A stretch of 64,000 nucleotides of DNA. Origin: an uncultured Clostridia bacterium (GTDB lineage: Bacteria; Bacillota; Clostridia; Christensenellales; Borkfalkiaceae). The notes under the pieces are model-generated. The model did not search any database, was not told the DNA's origin, and saw only the letters and a list, made by a program, of their open reading frames with translations. Every line of letters begins with the position of its first letter. Position 1 is the stretch's first letter. The DNA is taken from assembly GCA_944346885.1 (NCBI GenBank), contig CALVMR010000014.1, positions 62,001-126,000 on the forward strand, written 5' to 3'. Both the position numbers and the translations under genes were made by a program. This document shows, piece after piece, positions 25,402 to 34,657 of the stretch.

Positions 25402-26079
25402 CTATCTGTTACAGCCGTTTCCGCATCCGCCGCAGCCGCTGTTGCCCTGCGGATAAAGCGGCAGTTCAAAAAAGCCCGCGCAGATCTCCTGCGTATACTC
25501 CTGTGCGGGCGGAATGGCGCAATACCCGTAGGTGGGCACGAGCAGATCGACGTTGATCACGATCTTCAACACGACCGTGATGCACATATCCGCCGTAAAG
25601 GTATTGTCTTCCGCGTTGAACGTGCCCTCCGGCGCGACCGCACTGACGACGCACTGCACCTCATAGGGCACGATGGAAGGCTGCGGCACAAAGAGGATGA
25701 CATCCTCGCTGACCGTTACCGAAGAGCTCGCCTTGCCCTCAACGCCGTTCGCATCGGTATACACCACCTCGACGGGGATATTCACCGTGGCTTGCACGCG
25801 CGCGCAGTTTTCCTTATCGGGCAGGCGGTCCACCTGAAAAGCCGTGACCGTACCGACCGACGTGGTACTGCGAGCGCTGATAAACGTAAGCGGATATGTA
25901 GGAGATGCGGGCGTAGGATCGGTAAGGGCGAGCACCATGCCGTCGCTCTGCCCCTGTTTTATGCAGGCATCGAATACCCGCTGCGCCTGCAAGCAGACCT
26001 TTTCGTTGAGCCCGCTTGCGGGGTTCCCGCTGATGGGACCGGGGCATTTATCTGTCTGAAAATTCGAAAAAAACGACAT
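25402..26079 (-). CDS. Conserved-looking protein with a Gly/Cys-rich C terminus
   Basis: This 225-residue protein has no signal sequence. The N-terminal part contains EKVCLQAQRVFDACIKQ; the centre is beta-rich with many Val/Thr residues, and the end is GCGGCGNGC. Such a tail and layout recall clostridial proteins of the spore coat or outer layers, but I cannot name a family. A LysM protein gene follows upstream in the same direction, which fits a surface or spore-coat role. Confidence 0.6.
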   Translation of the reverse strand: MSFFSNFQTDKCPGPISGNPASGLNEKVCLQAQRVFDACIKQGQSDGMVLALTDPTPASPTYPLTFISARSTTSVGTVTAFQVDRLPDKENCARVQATVNIPVEVVYTDANGVEGKASSSVTVSEDVILFVPQPSIVPYEVQCVVSAVAPEGTFNAEDNTFTADMCITVVLKIVINVDLLVPTYGYCAIPPAQEYTQEICAGFFELPLYPQGNSGCGGCGNGCNR

Positions 26080-26331
26080 TCTTGACCTCCGTTCGTTAAA
26101 ACTTGGGGAGCGCTCTCCCCCTATGATCCAATATATGACCCCGCCTCTTCTCTTTGTGACAGCCGCGGGCTTTCAAGCGTGCCGCAGGAAGCGGCATACC
26201 GCAAAAAACAGCAGACGGCAGCGGGCTTTCAAGCGCGCCGCATGCGGCGCACGATTTCTGCCCGAAGCGGGAACGCGCCCCGCACGCAAGCAGCTGCGTC
26301 CGCCGCCCGACGAAAGGAGCCGCGCCCGCCG
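26080..26331. other. Spacer with a repeated segment
   Basis: GGGCTTTCAAGCG followed by GCCGCA occurs near 26168 and again near 26223. No gene is supported. Confidence 0.4.
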
Positions 26332-26655
26332 CTAACGCGCCTCCTGCGGATCGGCAAGGAGCACCGTTTGCGTCGGATACACATATGCGCAGGCATTGCG
26401 CGCGCAAAACTCCTCTTCGCTCTGCCCGTATTTTTTGCACAGCGAAGTGAGCGTTTCTCCGGGGCGCACAACGTGCGTTTTTCCCGCCGCGGGCAGGAGC
26501 AGCAGCGCGCCCGGCGGCGGAAATCCGCCGCCGCATTGCGCGGCAACCAGCGTTTGCGGCAGAGAAAACTTTGCGCAGACCGAAGCGAGCGTATCCCCCT
26601 CCCGCACGCGGTACAAACCGAACGGGTTTTTTCCGCTTTCCCGCAACCGACACAT
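26332..26655 (-). CDS. Small protein with two LysM domains
   Basis: This 107-residue protein consists of two LysM-like units: YRVREGDTLASVCAKF with its partner half ending LLLLPA, and HVVRPGETLTSLCKKYG with its partner half ending TVLLAD. LysM binds peptidoglycan or other N-acetylglucosamine polymers. No signal sequence is present, as in several spore-coat LysM proteins. The ATG at 26655 has GGAGGG seven bases upstream; the ATG two codons earlier is too close to it. Confidence 0.8.
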   Translation of the reverse strand: MCRLRESGKNPFGLYRVREGDTLASVCAKFSLPQTLVAAQCGGGFPPPGALLLLPAAGKTHVVRPGETLTSLCKKYGQSEEEFCARNACAYVYPTQTVLLADPQEAR

Positions 26656-27014
26656 AGGCATCCCTCCGCCGTTTTTGTATTATATGAACGAGCGGCGCAA
26701 ATATGCCCGTCTCTCCAAAAAATACCGTCCCGCGCCCCTTTGCACCGCCTTGCAGCGCTTTGCCTCGCCACTCTTTGCACCGCCGTACTCCCTCGCAACG
26801 TTCCGCACGCGCCCCTTTGTACCGCCTTGCCCTTGCAGTGCTTTGCCCGTGCCGCCGTACCGCCGATACGCTGCCCCGTACCGCCTCCCGCGGCACGGCA
26901 TAATCGCCCAACCCGCGGGATATACATAGGTAGAACGCTCTTTGCAAAGAGCGGAAAAACGCGCGCCCCGCGATTTCCGCGCGGGCATACGGCAAAATTC
27001 GGCGAGGTACCTCT
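26656..27014. repeat. Spacer built of degenerate GC-rich repeats
   Basis: The segment CGCCCCTTTG, one base, ACCGCCTTG and then GCTTTGCC occurs near 26733 and near 26811, with further fragments of TACCGCC and CTTTGCC between. No gene is supported. The ribosome-binding site GAGGT for the next gene is at the right end. Confidence 0.5.
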
Positions 27015-28559
27015 TTGAACCAATCCGCGCTCTACAAAACGGCAGTGTATGTGACGGCTTTTTCGGTCGCCGAAAAATTTTTCGGGTTCGTGTACCGCAT
27101 CGTTCTTTCGCGCACGCTCGGTCCCGAAGGAATGGGACTGTACCAAACGGCACTCTCCGTGTTTGCCGTTTTGGCAACGGCGGCAGCTTCCGGGATCCCG
27201 CTCACCGTATCCCGCCTGATCACAAAGTACCGCGCCAAACACAACAAAAACGCGCAGCACTCCGTCGTGACGGCGGCGCTGCTCGCCGCGCTCTGCTTTT
27301 CCGTTCCCGTATTCTGCCTGCTCTTTTTCGGGCATTCTCTATTCGATTTTTTATTCACGGACAGCCGCTGCATGAGCATCCTGTTGGTGCTGCTCCCCTC
27401 TTTGACCTTCAATTCGGTATATTCGGTGCTGCGCGGCGCCCTGTGGGGAAACAAAAAGTTTTTGCCGTATTGCGTGATCGACCTCGCCGAAGAGCTGTGC
27501 ATGATCGGCTGCGGCGTACTGCTCGTAACGCAGATGACGAGCGTATTCGACGGCGCGCGGCGGGTGGCGCTTGCCGTCGTGCTCTCCTATCTGCTCTCCT
27601 TTTCGATGGCGGCGGCGTACTACTTTTTCAAGGGCGGAAAACTGCGCTCTCCGCGCGGGCAGCTGCGCCCGCTGCTCTCCTCCGCCCTGCCCTTGACGGG
27701 GATGCGCACCTCCAACGCACTGGTGAACACGCTCATTTCGCTTTTGCTCCCCGCGCGGCTGATCGCCGCGGGCATGAGCCGCGAAACGGCGATGAGCGCG
27801 ATCGGCACGGCGATGGGCATGAGCATGCCCGTCCTCGGCATCCCTGCCACGCTGATCGGCGCCCTTGCGCTGGTCATGGTGCCAGAGCTTGCCGAAAATT
27901 ACTACAAACACGAGCACGCAAAACTGCGCGCGAACATCGAACGCGCGATCAAGATCACCGTGCTCATCACCTGCCTCTTGCTGCCGCCGCTGTTTGCGCT
28001 GGGCGAAGACGTCGGGCTGATCCTGTTCGGCAACCGGCTCAGCGGCGAGATCGTCCGAAATTGCTGCATCATCCTGCTGCCGATGGGCGTATCCATGATC
28101 ACGACGAGCATTTTAAACTCGATCGGCTACGAAAAAAGGACCTTCCTCTACTTTTTTGCGGGCGCGGCGGTAACCTTGCTGTGCGTTTGGCTGCTGCCCC
28201 GCTTTTGCGGGATCTACTCCGTCGTCATCGGCATCGGCGCCAGTTCCTGCGTGACGGCAGTTTTAAATTTACGGCTGATCGCCAAAACGGGGCGGGATAA
28301 GATCCACTATAAAAAATACACGCTGCTGGCTGCCGCAAGCATGTTTCCCGCGGCGGCGTTCGCCCTCATGCTACGCAACACCCTTGCCGCCCTCCTCCCC
28401 GCCGTGCCCGCGGCGATCGTGTGCGGGGTGATCGTTTTGGCGGCGGAAGCGCTGTTTGTGCTTGTGCTCGGCCTTGCCCGAACGAGCTGGCTGCGGCTGT
28501 TCGCAAAAGCGGGAAAAAAGAAAAAAGCGCCTCCCTTACGGGAAGCGCGCAGGCGCTGA
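27015..28559 (+). CDS. SpoVB/MurJ-like polysaccharide flippase
   Basis: This 514-residue protein has about 14 predicted membrane segments, of the MVF branch of the MOP superfamily. The N terminus (ALYKTAVYVTAFSVAEKFFGFVYRIVLSRTLGPEGMGLYQ) is characteristic of stage V sporulation protein B. Such proteins flip lipid-linked cell-wall precursors, in SpoVB for the spore cortex. The start is a TTG with GAGGT six bases upstream. A basic tail ends the protein. Relatives also occur in non-sporulating Clostridia, so sporulation is not proven. Confidence 0.85.
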   Translation: MNQSALYKTAVYVTAFSVAEKFFGFVYRIVLSRTLGPEGMGLYQTALSVFAVLATAAASGIPLTVSRLITKYRAKHNKNAQHSVVTAALLAALCFSVPVFCLLFFGHSLFDFLFTDSRCMSILLVLLPSLTFNSVYSVLRGALWGNKKFLPYCVIDLAEELCMIGCGVLLVTQMTSVFDGARRVALAVVLSYLLSFSMAAAYYFFKGGKLRSPRGQLRPLLSSALPLTGMRTSNALVNTLISLLLPARLIAAGMSRETAMSAIGTAMGMSMPVLGIPATLIGALALVMVPELAENYYKHEHAKLRANIERAIKITVLITCLLLPPLFALGEDVGLILFGNRLSGEIVRNCCIILLPMGVSMITTSILNSIGYEKRTFLYFFAGAAVTLLCVWLLPRFCGIYSVVIGIGASSCVTAVLNLRLIAKTGRDKIHYKKYTLLAAASMFPAAAFALMLRNTLAALLPAVPAAIVCGVIVLAAEALFVLVLGLARTSWLRLFAKAGKKKKAPPLREARRR

Positions 28560-28561
28560 AC

Positions 28562-28588
28562 GGCACGGGCGGCAAGCCGCCCGTGCGC
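28562..28588 (+). terminator. Hairpin after the SpoVB-like gene
   Basis: GCACGGGCGGC and GCCGCCCGTGC form a perfect 11-bp stem with a two-base loop. No T run follows, so termination would be imperfect. Confidence 0.5.
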
Positions 28589-28791
28589 CATAAACCGATA
28601 AAGATAAAACGCGGCCGCCCGCCGTTGCGATCGCCGCGGCAGCGGCAAAATGCGGGCACGATCGGGATACAAGCGAACCTAAGCCCAACGCCGCAAGGCA
28701 CACCGCTTCACGGGAAAAAGCGGAATGCGCCATCGGCAGAACGCGCCGTTTTGCGCCCGAACCGCATACAGGCGCATGCGGCAGGCGAAAG

Positions 28792-29451
28792 TTACGACGC
28801 TTTGGGTTCGGGCTGCCGCTCTTTTTGTTCCTTTTGCTTTTGCGGCGCGCTGAGCTCCGCCTTAAAAAAGCCGAACAGACGGGTGGTGACAAAGATCACG
28901 AGCACCACCGCACAGACGCCCACATTGACGCCGAACACGATCGTTTGAAACGCGAGCCTGCCGCCCAGCCACACCCAAAACACCGTTTTGATCGTTCCGT
29001 TCCAAATAAAGAGATACAAATACCAGTAATTGACGAGGGAATTGAGAAAGCAAGTGATGAGCACATAGGAGAGCACGAAAAAGATGCCCGCCTTTAAAAA
29101 CACGCCCTTACGCCCGTACAGCGGCAGTTTGCGAACAAACCCCGCAAACAGCCCCGTAAAACCGAGCGTCAGCCCGAACAGCCAATACACATCCTGCGGG
29201 AGAAGCAAAAAGCCGATCGCATCTCCCAAAAAACCAGCTAAAAAGCCGGGCAGCGGACCGAGCAGGAACCCCGCAAAAAAACAGACGAAATAGGTAAACG
29301 TGATCTTGTTCGACGGCGTTACGTTGATCTCGACCAGCGAATTCGTGACCACGCCCAGCGCAATAAAGACGGCGATGTACGCGATCTTTTTCGCAAGAGA
29401 CAGGGAAAGGAAATACTTGGTGAAAAACCAACCTGAGACCTTTGCGAGCAT
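28792..29451 (-). CDS. folT: Folate-type ECF transporter S component
   Basis: This 219-residue membrane protein has about six helices. The segment YFVCFFAGFLLGPLPGFLAG followed by a GDAIGFLLLPQDVY stretch matches the folate family of energy-coupling-factor substrate-binding subunits. The THF riboswitch upstream supports folate as the substrate. It would work with shared EcfA/A'/T proteins encoded elsewhere. The C-terminal 30 residues are Lys/Gln/Glu-rich and unusual. GGAGG lies nine bases before the ATG. Confidence 0.88.
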   Translation of the reverse strand: MLAKVSGWFFTKYFLSLSLAKKIAYIAVFIALGVVTNSLVEINVTPSNKITFTYFVCFFAGFLLGPLPGFLAGFLGDAIGFLLLPQDVYWLFGLTLGFTGLFAGFVRKLPLYGRKGVFLKAGIFFVLSYVLITCFLNSLVNYWYLYLFIWNGTIKTVFWVWLGGRLAFQTIVFGVNVGVCAVVLVIFVTTRLFGFFKAELSAPQKQKEQKERQPEPKAS

Positions 29452-29517
29452 AGAAAAAAACCTCCGGAAAAAATCCTGCGAGGTCCGTGGAAAAGGGGCG
29501 CAAAAAAAACGCGCTCA

Positions 29518-29617
29518 TCTTGCAACGGACGCTCCTCGGCACCGCAGGGAAACACCCTTTCGTTTGCGAACAACGTCCCGTTTCGCAACACTTAACGCGC
29601 CTCGGATACTCTGCATT
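29518..29617 (-). promoter_or_regulatory. Tetrahydrofolate riboswitch
   Basis: Minus-strand blocks match the THF-I class in order: GAGTA, GCGTTAAGTGT, GGGACGTTG, ACGAAAGG, GCGGTGCC and AGCGTCC. The P2 arms are CCGAGGC and GCCGAGG, which pair with a tandem G-A in the centre. The downstream leader offers alternative pairings with the ribosome-binding site region. THF excess should reduce folate uptake. Confidence 0.87.
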
Positions 29618-29626
29618 TGTATTTTT

Positions 29627-29655
29627 ATTGTACAACCGTTTTTGAAAAATAGCAA
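29627..29655 (-). promoter_or_regulatory. Promoter of folT
   Basis: On the minus strand TTGCTA (29650-29655) is followed after 17 bases by TACAAT (29627-29632), placing the start of transcription just before the riboswitch. Confidence 0.85.
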
Positions 29656-29838
29656 GCGTTTGCGCCCGCCGCGGCGCATTTTTTTTGCGCGCTTTTTGCG
29701 TAATTTTTTTGCATGCATTTTGCGCGGGCTTTTTGCGCGATCTTAGCGTGTTTTTTGCGCGGGCTTTCTTAAATTTTCCGCAGCCCGCGCGCAGCCTTTG
29801 CCGCACATACTTTTTTTGCCGTGCGGCATACTCTTGGC

Positions 29839-30531
29839 ATGGGTTTGATCTTTATCCGCACGGCGATCGTGTTTTTTGCGCTGCTCTTGGTCATGCGGCT
29901 GATGGGAAAACGGCAGATCGGGGAAATGCAGCCCTTTGAACTGGTGATCACGCTGCTGATCGCCGAACTTGCCTGCATCCCCATGGCGGATACTTCCATC
30001 CCCCTCCTGTACGGCATCGTATCGATTTTGACCATTTTTTTGCTGCACCAGCTGATACTGCTGCTCGATTTGAAAGTAAAGCCGCTAAAACGCCTCATCG
30101 GCGGAAAGCCCTCCCTCGTCATCAATAAAAACGGCATCGACGTTTCCGAATTGGAACGAAACCATTTGGACGTGACCGACCTCATCGAATCCATGCGTTC
30201 GCAGGGTTACTTTTCCCTAGACGAAGTAGACTACGCCCTGTACGAAGCGAACGGGCAATTTACCGCCATGCCGCGCGAAAACGCGGAAAAGGAACAAAAA
30301 GCGTCGCTGCCCGTTCTCATCGTAGACGACGGAAAATACGACAAACACAACCTGCAACTTACAAAAACATGCGAAGCGTTTTTTAACGAAGTGCTGCACA
30401 GCCACGGCATAAAAAAACTGAAAAAAGTTTTCGTGCTGACGCTGGACGGAACGGGCAAGATCTACTTGCAGCTGCGCGGAGAAAAGTTTTGCACCTTCCG
30501 CGTCTCCCTCCCGGAGGGCAGCGCATGGTAA
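29839..30531 (+). CDS. YetF-type membrane protein (DUF421)
   Basis: This 230-residue protein has three N-terminal membrane helices with the family signature RLMGKRQIGEMQPFELVITL. A cytosolic alpha/beta part follows (PSLVINKNGID, LRSQGYFSLDEVDYA-like). The function of the YetF/YcaP family is not well established; Bacillus members affect spore germination and membrane properties. The ATG at 29839 was chosen over a GTG six codons earlier; neither has a good ribosome-binding site. It overlaps the next gene by seven bases. Confidence 0.85.
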   Translation: MGLIFIRTAIVFFALLLVMRLMGKRQIGEMQPFELVITLLIAELACIPMADTSIPLLYGIVSILTIFLLHQLILLLDLKVKPLKRLIGGKPSLVINKNGIDVSELERNHLDVTDLIESMRSQGYFSLDEVDYALYEANGQFTAMPRENAEKEQKASLPVLIVDDGKYDKHNLQLTKTCEAFFNEVLHSHGIKKLKKVFVLTLDGTGKIYLQLRGEKFCTFRVSLPEGSAW

Positions 30532-30902
30532 AAACCGTACTTTCCGTACTCCTGACCTTTGCACTGCTCGCCGGAGCGGCGATCTTTGAAACCGTATATG
30601 TGACCGCGCAGTTTGCCGAAGTGCGGCAGGCACTGCAAACGCTGGAAGGCAAGGTGCGGGAAGAAACGGCGGTGCCCGACGATTCGCAGGCGGTGCAAAC
30701 GCTTTGGGAAAATAAAAAGAAAAACCTGCACGCCGTGATCCCGCACGGCGATATCTCCTACATCGACTACTGGCTGGGCGAAGCGGACGGCTGCATCGAA
30801 GCGGGTTTGTATGAGGACGCGCTTGCAAAAATCGAAGTGCTGCTCGTGATCTGCCGCCAGATCCCGCAAACGTATGCGATCACCTTTGAAAACATCTTTT
30901 AA
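30525..30902 (+). CDS. DUF4363-type small membrane-anchored protein
   Basis: This 125-residue protein has one N-terminal membrane helix (VLSVLLTFALLAGAAIFE) and a helical extracytoplasmic part. The order YetF then DUF4363 with overlapping ends is a recurring clostridial arrangement, and size and layout fit. GGAGGG precedes the ATG at 30525. Its function is unknown. Confidence 0.75.
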   Translation: MVKTVLSVLLTFALLAGAAIFETVYVTAQFAEVRQALQTLEGKVREETAVPDDSQAVQTLWENKKKNLHAVIPHGDISYIDYWLGEADGCIEAGLYEDALAKIEVLLVICRQIPQTYAITFENIF

Positions 30903-30987
30903 AACGCGCGCCTCGCCAAACGAGGAAAAACAGAGAAGGGAGAAGCAAAGCAAGCGCAGGCGCCCCGTTTTGCGAAAAAGCGGTGTT

Positions 30988-31012
30988 TATGCGCCGCATA
31001 GTACTATGCATT
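30988..31012 (-). repeat. AGTACT-core intergenic repeat, copy F
   Basis: This is the most symmetrical copy: GCATAGTACTATGC is a perfect palindrome and it is followed by GGCGCATAA on the minus strand. It lies downstream of the uvrA terminator. Confidence 0.7.
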
Positions 31013-31017
31013 CATGA

Positions 31018-31047
31018 AAAAAGCACGCTCAGCGCGTGCTTTTTTGT
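31018..31047. terminator. Terminator after uvrA
   Basis: AAAAAAGCACGC and GCGTGCTTTTTT form a symmetrical stem, usable in both directions. Confidence 0.88.
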
Positions 31048-31050
31048 GTT

Positions 31051-33873
31051 TTATTGCGAGGAAAGGATCCGTTTTAAAAACTGCCCCGTAAAGCTGCGTT
31101 TGCACCGCGCCACCTCTTCGGGAGCCCCCTCCGCAACGATGGTGCCGCCGCCGTCTCCCCCTTCGGGTCCCAAGTCGATGATGTGGTCGGCGATCTTGAT
31201 GACGTCGAGGTTGTGTTCGATGACAACGATGGTGTTGCCCGCCCCGCGCAGCCGCTGCAAGATGCGCACAAGTTTCTCCACGTCGTAACTGTGCAGCCCC
31301 GTCGTCGGCTCGTCCAAGATATAACAGGTTTTGCCCGTGGAGCGTTTGGAAAGCTCTGTTGCCAGCTTTACGCGCTGCGCCTCCCCGCCCGAAAGGGTGG
31401 TTGCGCTCTGCCCAAGCTTGATATAGCCCAGCCCCACGTCGTTGATCGTTTTCAGCTTATTGTACACCGAGGGCACGGGCTTGAAAAACTCGCACGCCTC
31501 TTCAATGGTCATATCCAACACTTCATAGATGTTTTTCCCTTTATAGCGCACTTCCAGCGTTTCGCGGTTGTAACGCTTGCCCCCGCACACTTCGCAGGGT
31601 ACAAAGATATCCGGCAAAAAATGCATCTCGATCTTGATGATACCGTCTCCGAAGCAATGCTCGCAGCGCCCGCCCGCAACGTTGAAGGAAAACCTGCCCG
31701 CCTTGTACCCGCGCTCCCGCGCGTCGGGAGTCGCCGCAAACAGCTCGCGGATCATGGTAAACACACCCGTATACGTGGCGGGATTGGAGCGCGGCGTTCT
31801 GCCGATGGGAGATTGGTCGATGGCGATCACCTTATCGAAGTGTTCCACCCCTTCGCAGCCGTCGTATTTGCCGAGCGGCAGATGCGCGCCGTTCAGCGCA
31901 TTGGCAAGGCAGGGATAGACGATCTCGTTGACCAGCGAGCTTTTCCCCGACCCCGAAACGCCCGTTACCGCCGTGATCAGCCCGACGGGAATGCGCACGT
32001 CAATGCCCTTTAAATTGTTTTGCCTGCACCCGCGCAGCGTGAGCCACCGCCCGTCCGGCACGCGGCGCACGGGCGGAACTTCGATCTTCCGCCTCCCCGC
32101 AAGGAAATCCCCCGTGACGGAGCGCGGCTGCGCCATGATCTCCTCCGCCGTACCGCAGGCGACCACCTCGCCGCCGTGCACCCCCGCCATGGGACCGATA
32201 TCCACGATATAGTCGGCGGCGCGCATGGTATCCTCGTCGTGTTCGACCACGATGAGCGTGTTGCCGAGATCGCGCAGATCTTTGAGGGTGTTCAAAAGTT
32301 TTTCGTTGTCGCGCTGGTGCAGCCCGATGCTCGGTTCGTCCAAAATATACAGCACGCCCGTCAGCCCGCTGCCGATCTGCGTGGCGAGGCGGATGCGCTG
32401 CGCCTCCCCGCCCGAAAGGGTGCCCGCGCTGCGCGCAAGGTTCAAATACGCAAGCCCGACGTTTTTTAAAAAGTTCAGCCGCGCGCGGATCTCCTTCAAA
32501 ATGACGTCCGCAATGCGGTGCTCCGCCTCCCGCAGCGAAAGCCCGTCGAAAAACGCAAGCAGGTCGGTGACGGAAAACTCGCACAGGTCCGCAATGTTTT
32601 TTCCGCCGATATAGACGGAGAGCGCCTCTTTTTTAAGCCGCTTTCCGCCGCACACGGGGCAAGGGAGCTGCGTGATGTACTTTTCGATCTCCCCTTTCAC
32701 TCCCTCGCTCTCGGTGTTTTGGTAGCGACGGGTAAGCGAATTGACGAACCCTTCCCATGCGATCTGATAGGTGCCGTGAAAGTTGTACGCGTCGTACTGC
32801 ATGGGGATCTTTTCTCCGCCCGACCCGTACATGAGGATGGCGTACTGCTCTTTGGGCAGGTCCTTGACGGGCGTATCCATATCGATGCCGTAATGCTTTG
32901 CGACCGCCTGCACATACATGTTGTTGGTCTGCCGGCTCTCCAAAAACCAGCCGCCCACATCGATCGCCCCCTCGCGCAGCGTCTTGTTTTTATCGGGGCA
33001 GATGAGCGCCTCGTCCACGACCTGTTTAAAGCCCAGCCCCGAACATTCGGGGCAGGCGCCGTACGGCGTATTGAAGGAAAAGAGGCGCGGCTCAATCTCT
33101 TCGATGCTGATGCCGCAGTCCGGGCAGGCGTACTTGACCGAATACAGCTCCTCCGCCCCGTCGCAGTCGATGACGACCAGCCCGTCCGCAAGGCGGAGCG
33201 CCGCCTCCAAACTGTCGGTGAGCCGCTTCAAGACCCCCTCTTTGACGACCAGCCTGTCCACCACAACGGAGATGTTGTGCTTCACGTTTTTATCGAGGCG
33301 GATCTCCTCCTGCAAATCGTACACGATGCCGTCGATCTTGACCCTTCCGTAGCCGCTCTTGCGGTACGATTCGAGATTTTTGGCGTATTCCCCTTTCCGC
33401 CCGCGCACAACGGGCGCGTTGACGAGGATCTTGCTCCCTTCGGGCAGCGCCATCACTTTGTCGGCGATCTCGTCCACCGTTTGGCGGCGGATCTCCCGCC
33501 CGCACTTGGGGCAATGCGGAACGCCGACGCGCGCGAACAAAAGGCGCAGGTAATCGTAAATTTCGGTGACGGTGCCCACCGTGGAACGCGGGTTGTGCGA
33601 AGTCGTTTTCTGATCGATGGAAATGGCGGGCGAAAGACCTTCGATAAACTCCACGTCCGGCTTTTCCATCTGCCCCAAAAACTGGCGCGCATAGGAAGAG
33701 AGGCTCTCCACGTAGCGGCGCTGCCCCTCCGCAAAGACGGTATCGAAGGCGAGCGTGGATTTTCCGCTGCCCGAAACCCCCGTAAAGACGACGAGCTTAT
33801 CCCGCGGGATGTGCACGTCGATGTTTTTTAAATTGTTTTCCTTGGCGCCCTTTACAAAAATTTCGTCTTTCAT
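31051..33873 (-). CDS. uvrA: UvrABC system protein A
   Basis: This DNA-damage sensor is an ATPase of the nucleotide excision repair complex. It has 940 residues, the normal length. Two ATP-binding halves are visible, with Walker [12 protein letters not shown] and [11 protein letters not shown], signatures [12 protein letters not shown] and [12 protein letters not shown], and zinc-binding CPKCG/CPDCG and CEHCFGDG modules. It follows the methyltransferase gene by nine bases and is the last gene of the uvrB unit. Confidence 0.97.
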   Translation of the reverse strand: MKDEIFVKGAKENNLKNIDVHIPRDKLVVFTGVSGSGKSTLAFDTVFAEGQRRYVESLSSYARQFLGQMEKPDVEFIEGLSPAISIDQKTTSHNPRSTVGTVTEIYDYLRLLFARVGVPHCPKCGREIRRQTVDEIADKVMALPEGSKILVNAPVVRGRKGEYAKNLESYRKSGYGRVKIDGIVYDLQEEIRLDKNVKHNISVVVDRLVVKEGVLKRLTDSLEAALRLADGLVVIDCDGAEELYSVKYACPDCGISIEEIEPRLFSFNTPYGACPECSGLGFKQVVDEALICPDKNKTLREGAIDVGGWFLESRQTNNMYVQAVAKHYGIDMDTPVKDLPKEQYAILMYGSGGEKIPMQYDAYNFHGTYQIAWEGFVNSLTRRYQNTESEGVKGEIEKYITQLPCPVCGGKRLKKEALSVYIGGKNIADLCEFSVTDLLAFFDGLSLREAEHRIADVILKEIRARLNFLKNVGLAYLNLARSAGTLSGGEAQRIRLATQIGSGLTGVLYILDEPSIGLHQRDNEKLLNTLKDLRDLGNTLIVVEHDEDTMRAADYIVDIGPMAGVHGGEVVACGTAEEIMAQPRSVTGDFLAGRRKIEVPPVRRVPDGRWLTLRGCRQNNLKGIDVRIPVGLITAVTGVSGSGKSSLVNEIVYPCLANALNGAHLPLGKYDGCEGVEHFDKVIAIDQSPIGRTPRSNPATYTGVFTMIRELFAATPDARERGYKAGRFSFNVAGGRCEHCFGDGIIKIEMHFLPDIFVPCEVCGGKRYNRETLEVRYKGKNIYEVLDMTIEEACEFFKPVPSVYNKLKTINDVGLGYIKLGQSATTLSGGEAQRVKLATELSKRSTGKTCYILDEPTTGLHSYDVEKLVRILQRLRGAGNTIVVIEHNLDVIKIADHIIDLGPEGGDGGGTIVAEGAPEEVARCKRSFTGQFLKRILSSQ

Positions 33874-33882
33874 TTTCTTGCT

Positions 33883-34632
33883 TTACCTTGACCCGATTTT
33901 ACCGATATATACCTGTGTGAGCTGCGAATAAGACACGGTACCGCCCGACGCATGTTCCCGAAAAATTTCGCGCAGACCCGCGATATACTCTGCACGCTTC
34001 GGTTCACCCTCCCGCGGCGCATACGATGACGACAAATGTCTGCCGATAAACGCATTCTCATCCAACAAAAGGTCGTTGCCGAACTCTTCCGTTTTCATCT
34101 CTCCGCCGAAAAAAGCGGCGATGCGTTCCTGCTCCATTCCCCCGCAGAAGCCGCAAAAAGAAGAACAAACCGCTCTGTTCAGCTCCGCAACCGCCTCGTG
34201 CAAAGGCGATTTGCGACGCACGTTATAGGCGATGACGACGCAGCCGCCCGGTTTCAGGATACGCGCGCATTCGGCGCGGAACCGTTCGGCGTCGAACCAA
34301 TGAAACGCCTGCGCTACCGTGACCGCGTATACAGCCCCGTCGGGCAAACCCGTAGTTTCCGCACTGCCGCGCACCGATACGAACCCGCCGCATGAAGCCA
34401 AACGCGCTTCCGCCTCCGCCCGCATATCGTCGTTCGGTTCGACGGCGTACACGGTGCAGCCCCTTCGGAGCAGTCCCTCCGTGAAAATGCCCGTTCCCGA
34501 TCCGACATCGGCGACAGCCTGCCCCGCAAACCCATAGTCCGAACACAATCGGTCAAACGCCCCCTCCGCATAGCAGGGGCGTGAAGCGGCGTAAACGCCC
34601 GCAATACCGGTAAATTTTTCAGCATTGTTCAT
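33883..34632 (-). CDS. Class I SAM-dependent methyltransferase
   Basis: This 249-residue protein has the SAM motif [16 protein letters not shown] (motif I), AVEPNDDM (post-I), and FHWFDAERF and [14 protein letters not shown] (later motifs), typical of the Methyltransf_11 group acting on small molecules. Its position between uvrB and uvrA is unusual, since these are normally adjacent; a link with repair is not shown. The ATG at 34632 has AAGGGAAA upstream. Confidence 0.8.
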   Translation of the reverse strand: MNNAEKFTGIAGVYAASRPCYAEGAFDRLCSDYGFAGQAVADVGSGTGIFTEGLLRRGCTVYAVEPNDDMRAEAEARLASCGGFVSVRGSAETTGLPDGAVYAVTVAQAFHWFDAERFRAECARILKPGGCVVIAYNVRRKSPLHEAVAELNRAVCSSFCGFCGGMEQERIAAFFGGEMKTEEFGNDLLLDENAFIGRHLSSSYAPREGEPKRAEYIAGLREIFREHASGGTVSYSQLTQVYIGKIGSR

Positions 34633-34657
34633 AAATTTCCCTTTTCGCGCACGCACC

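Noticed and set aside
29600-29620. A seventh copy of the AGTACT repeat upstream of folT
   Set aside because: The similarity (GCAGAGTATCC) is explained by the conserved 5' end of the THF riboswitch.
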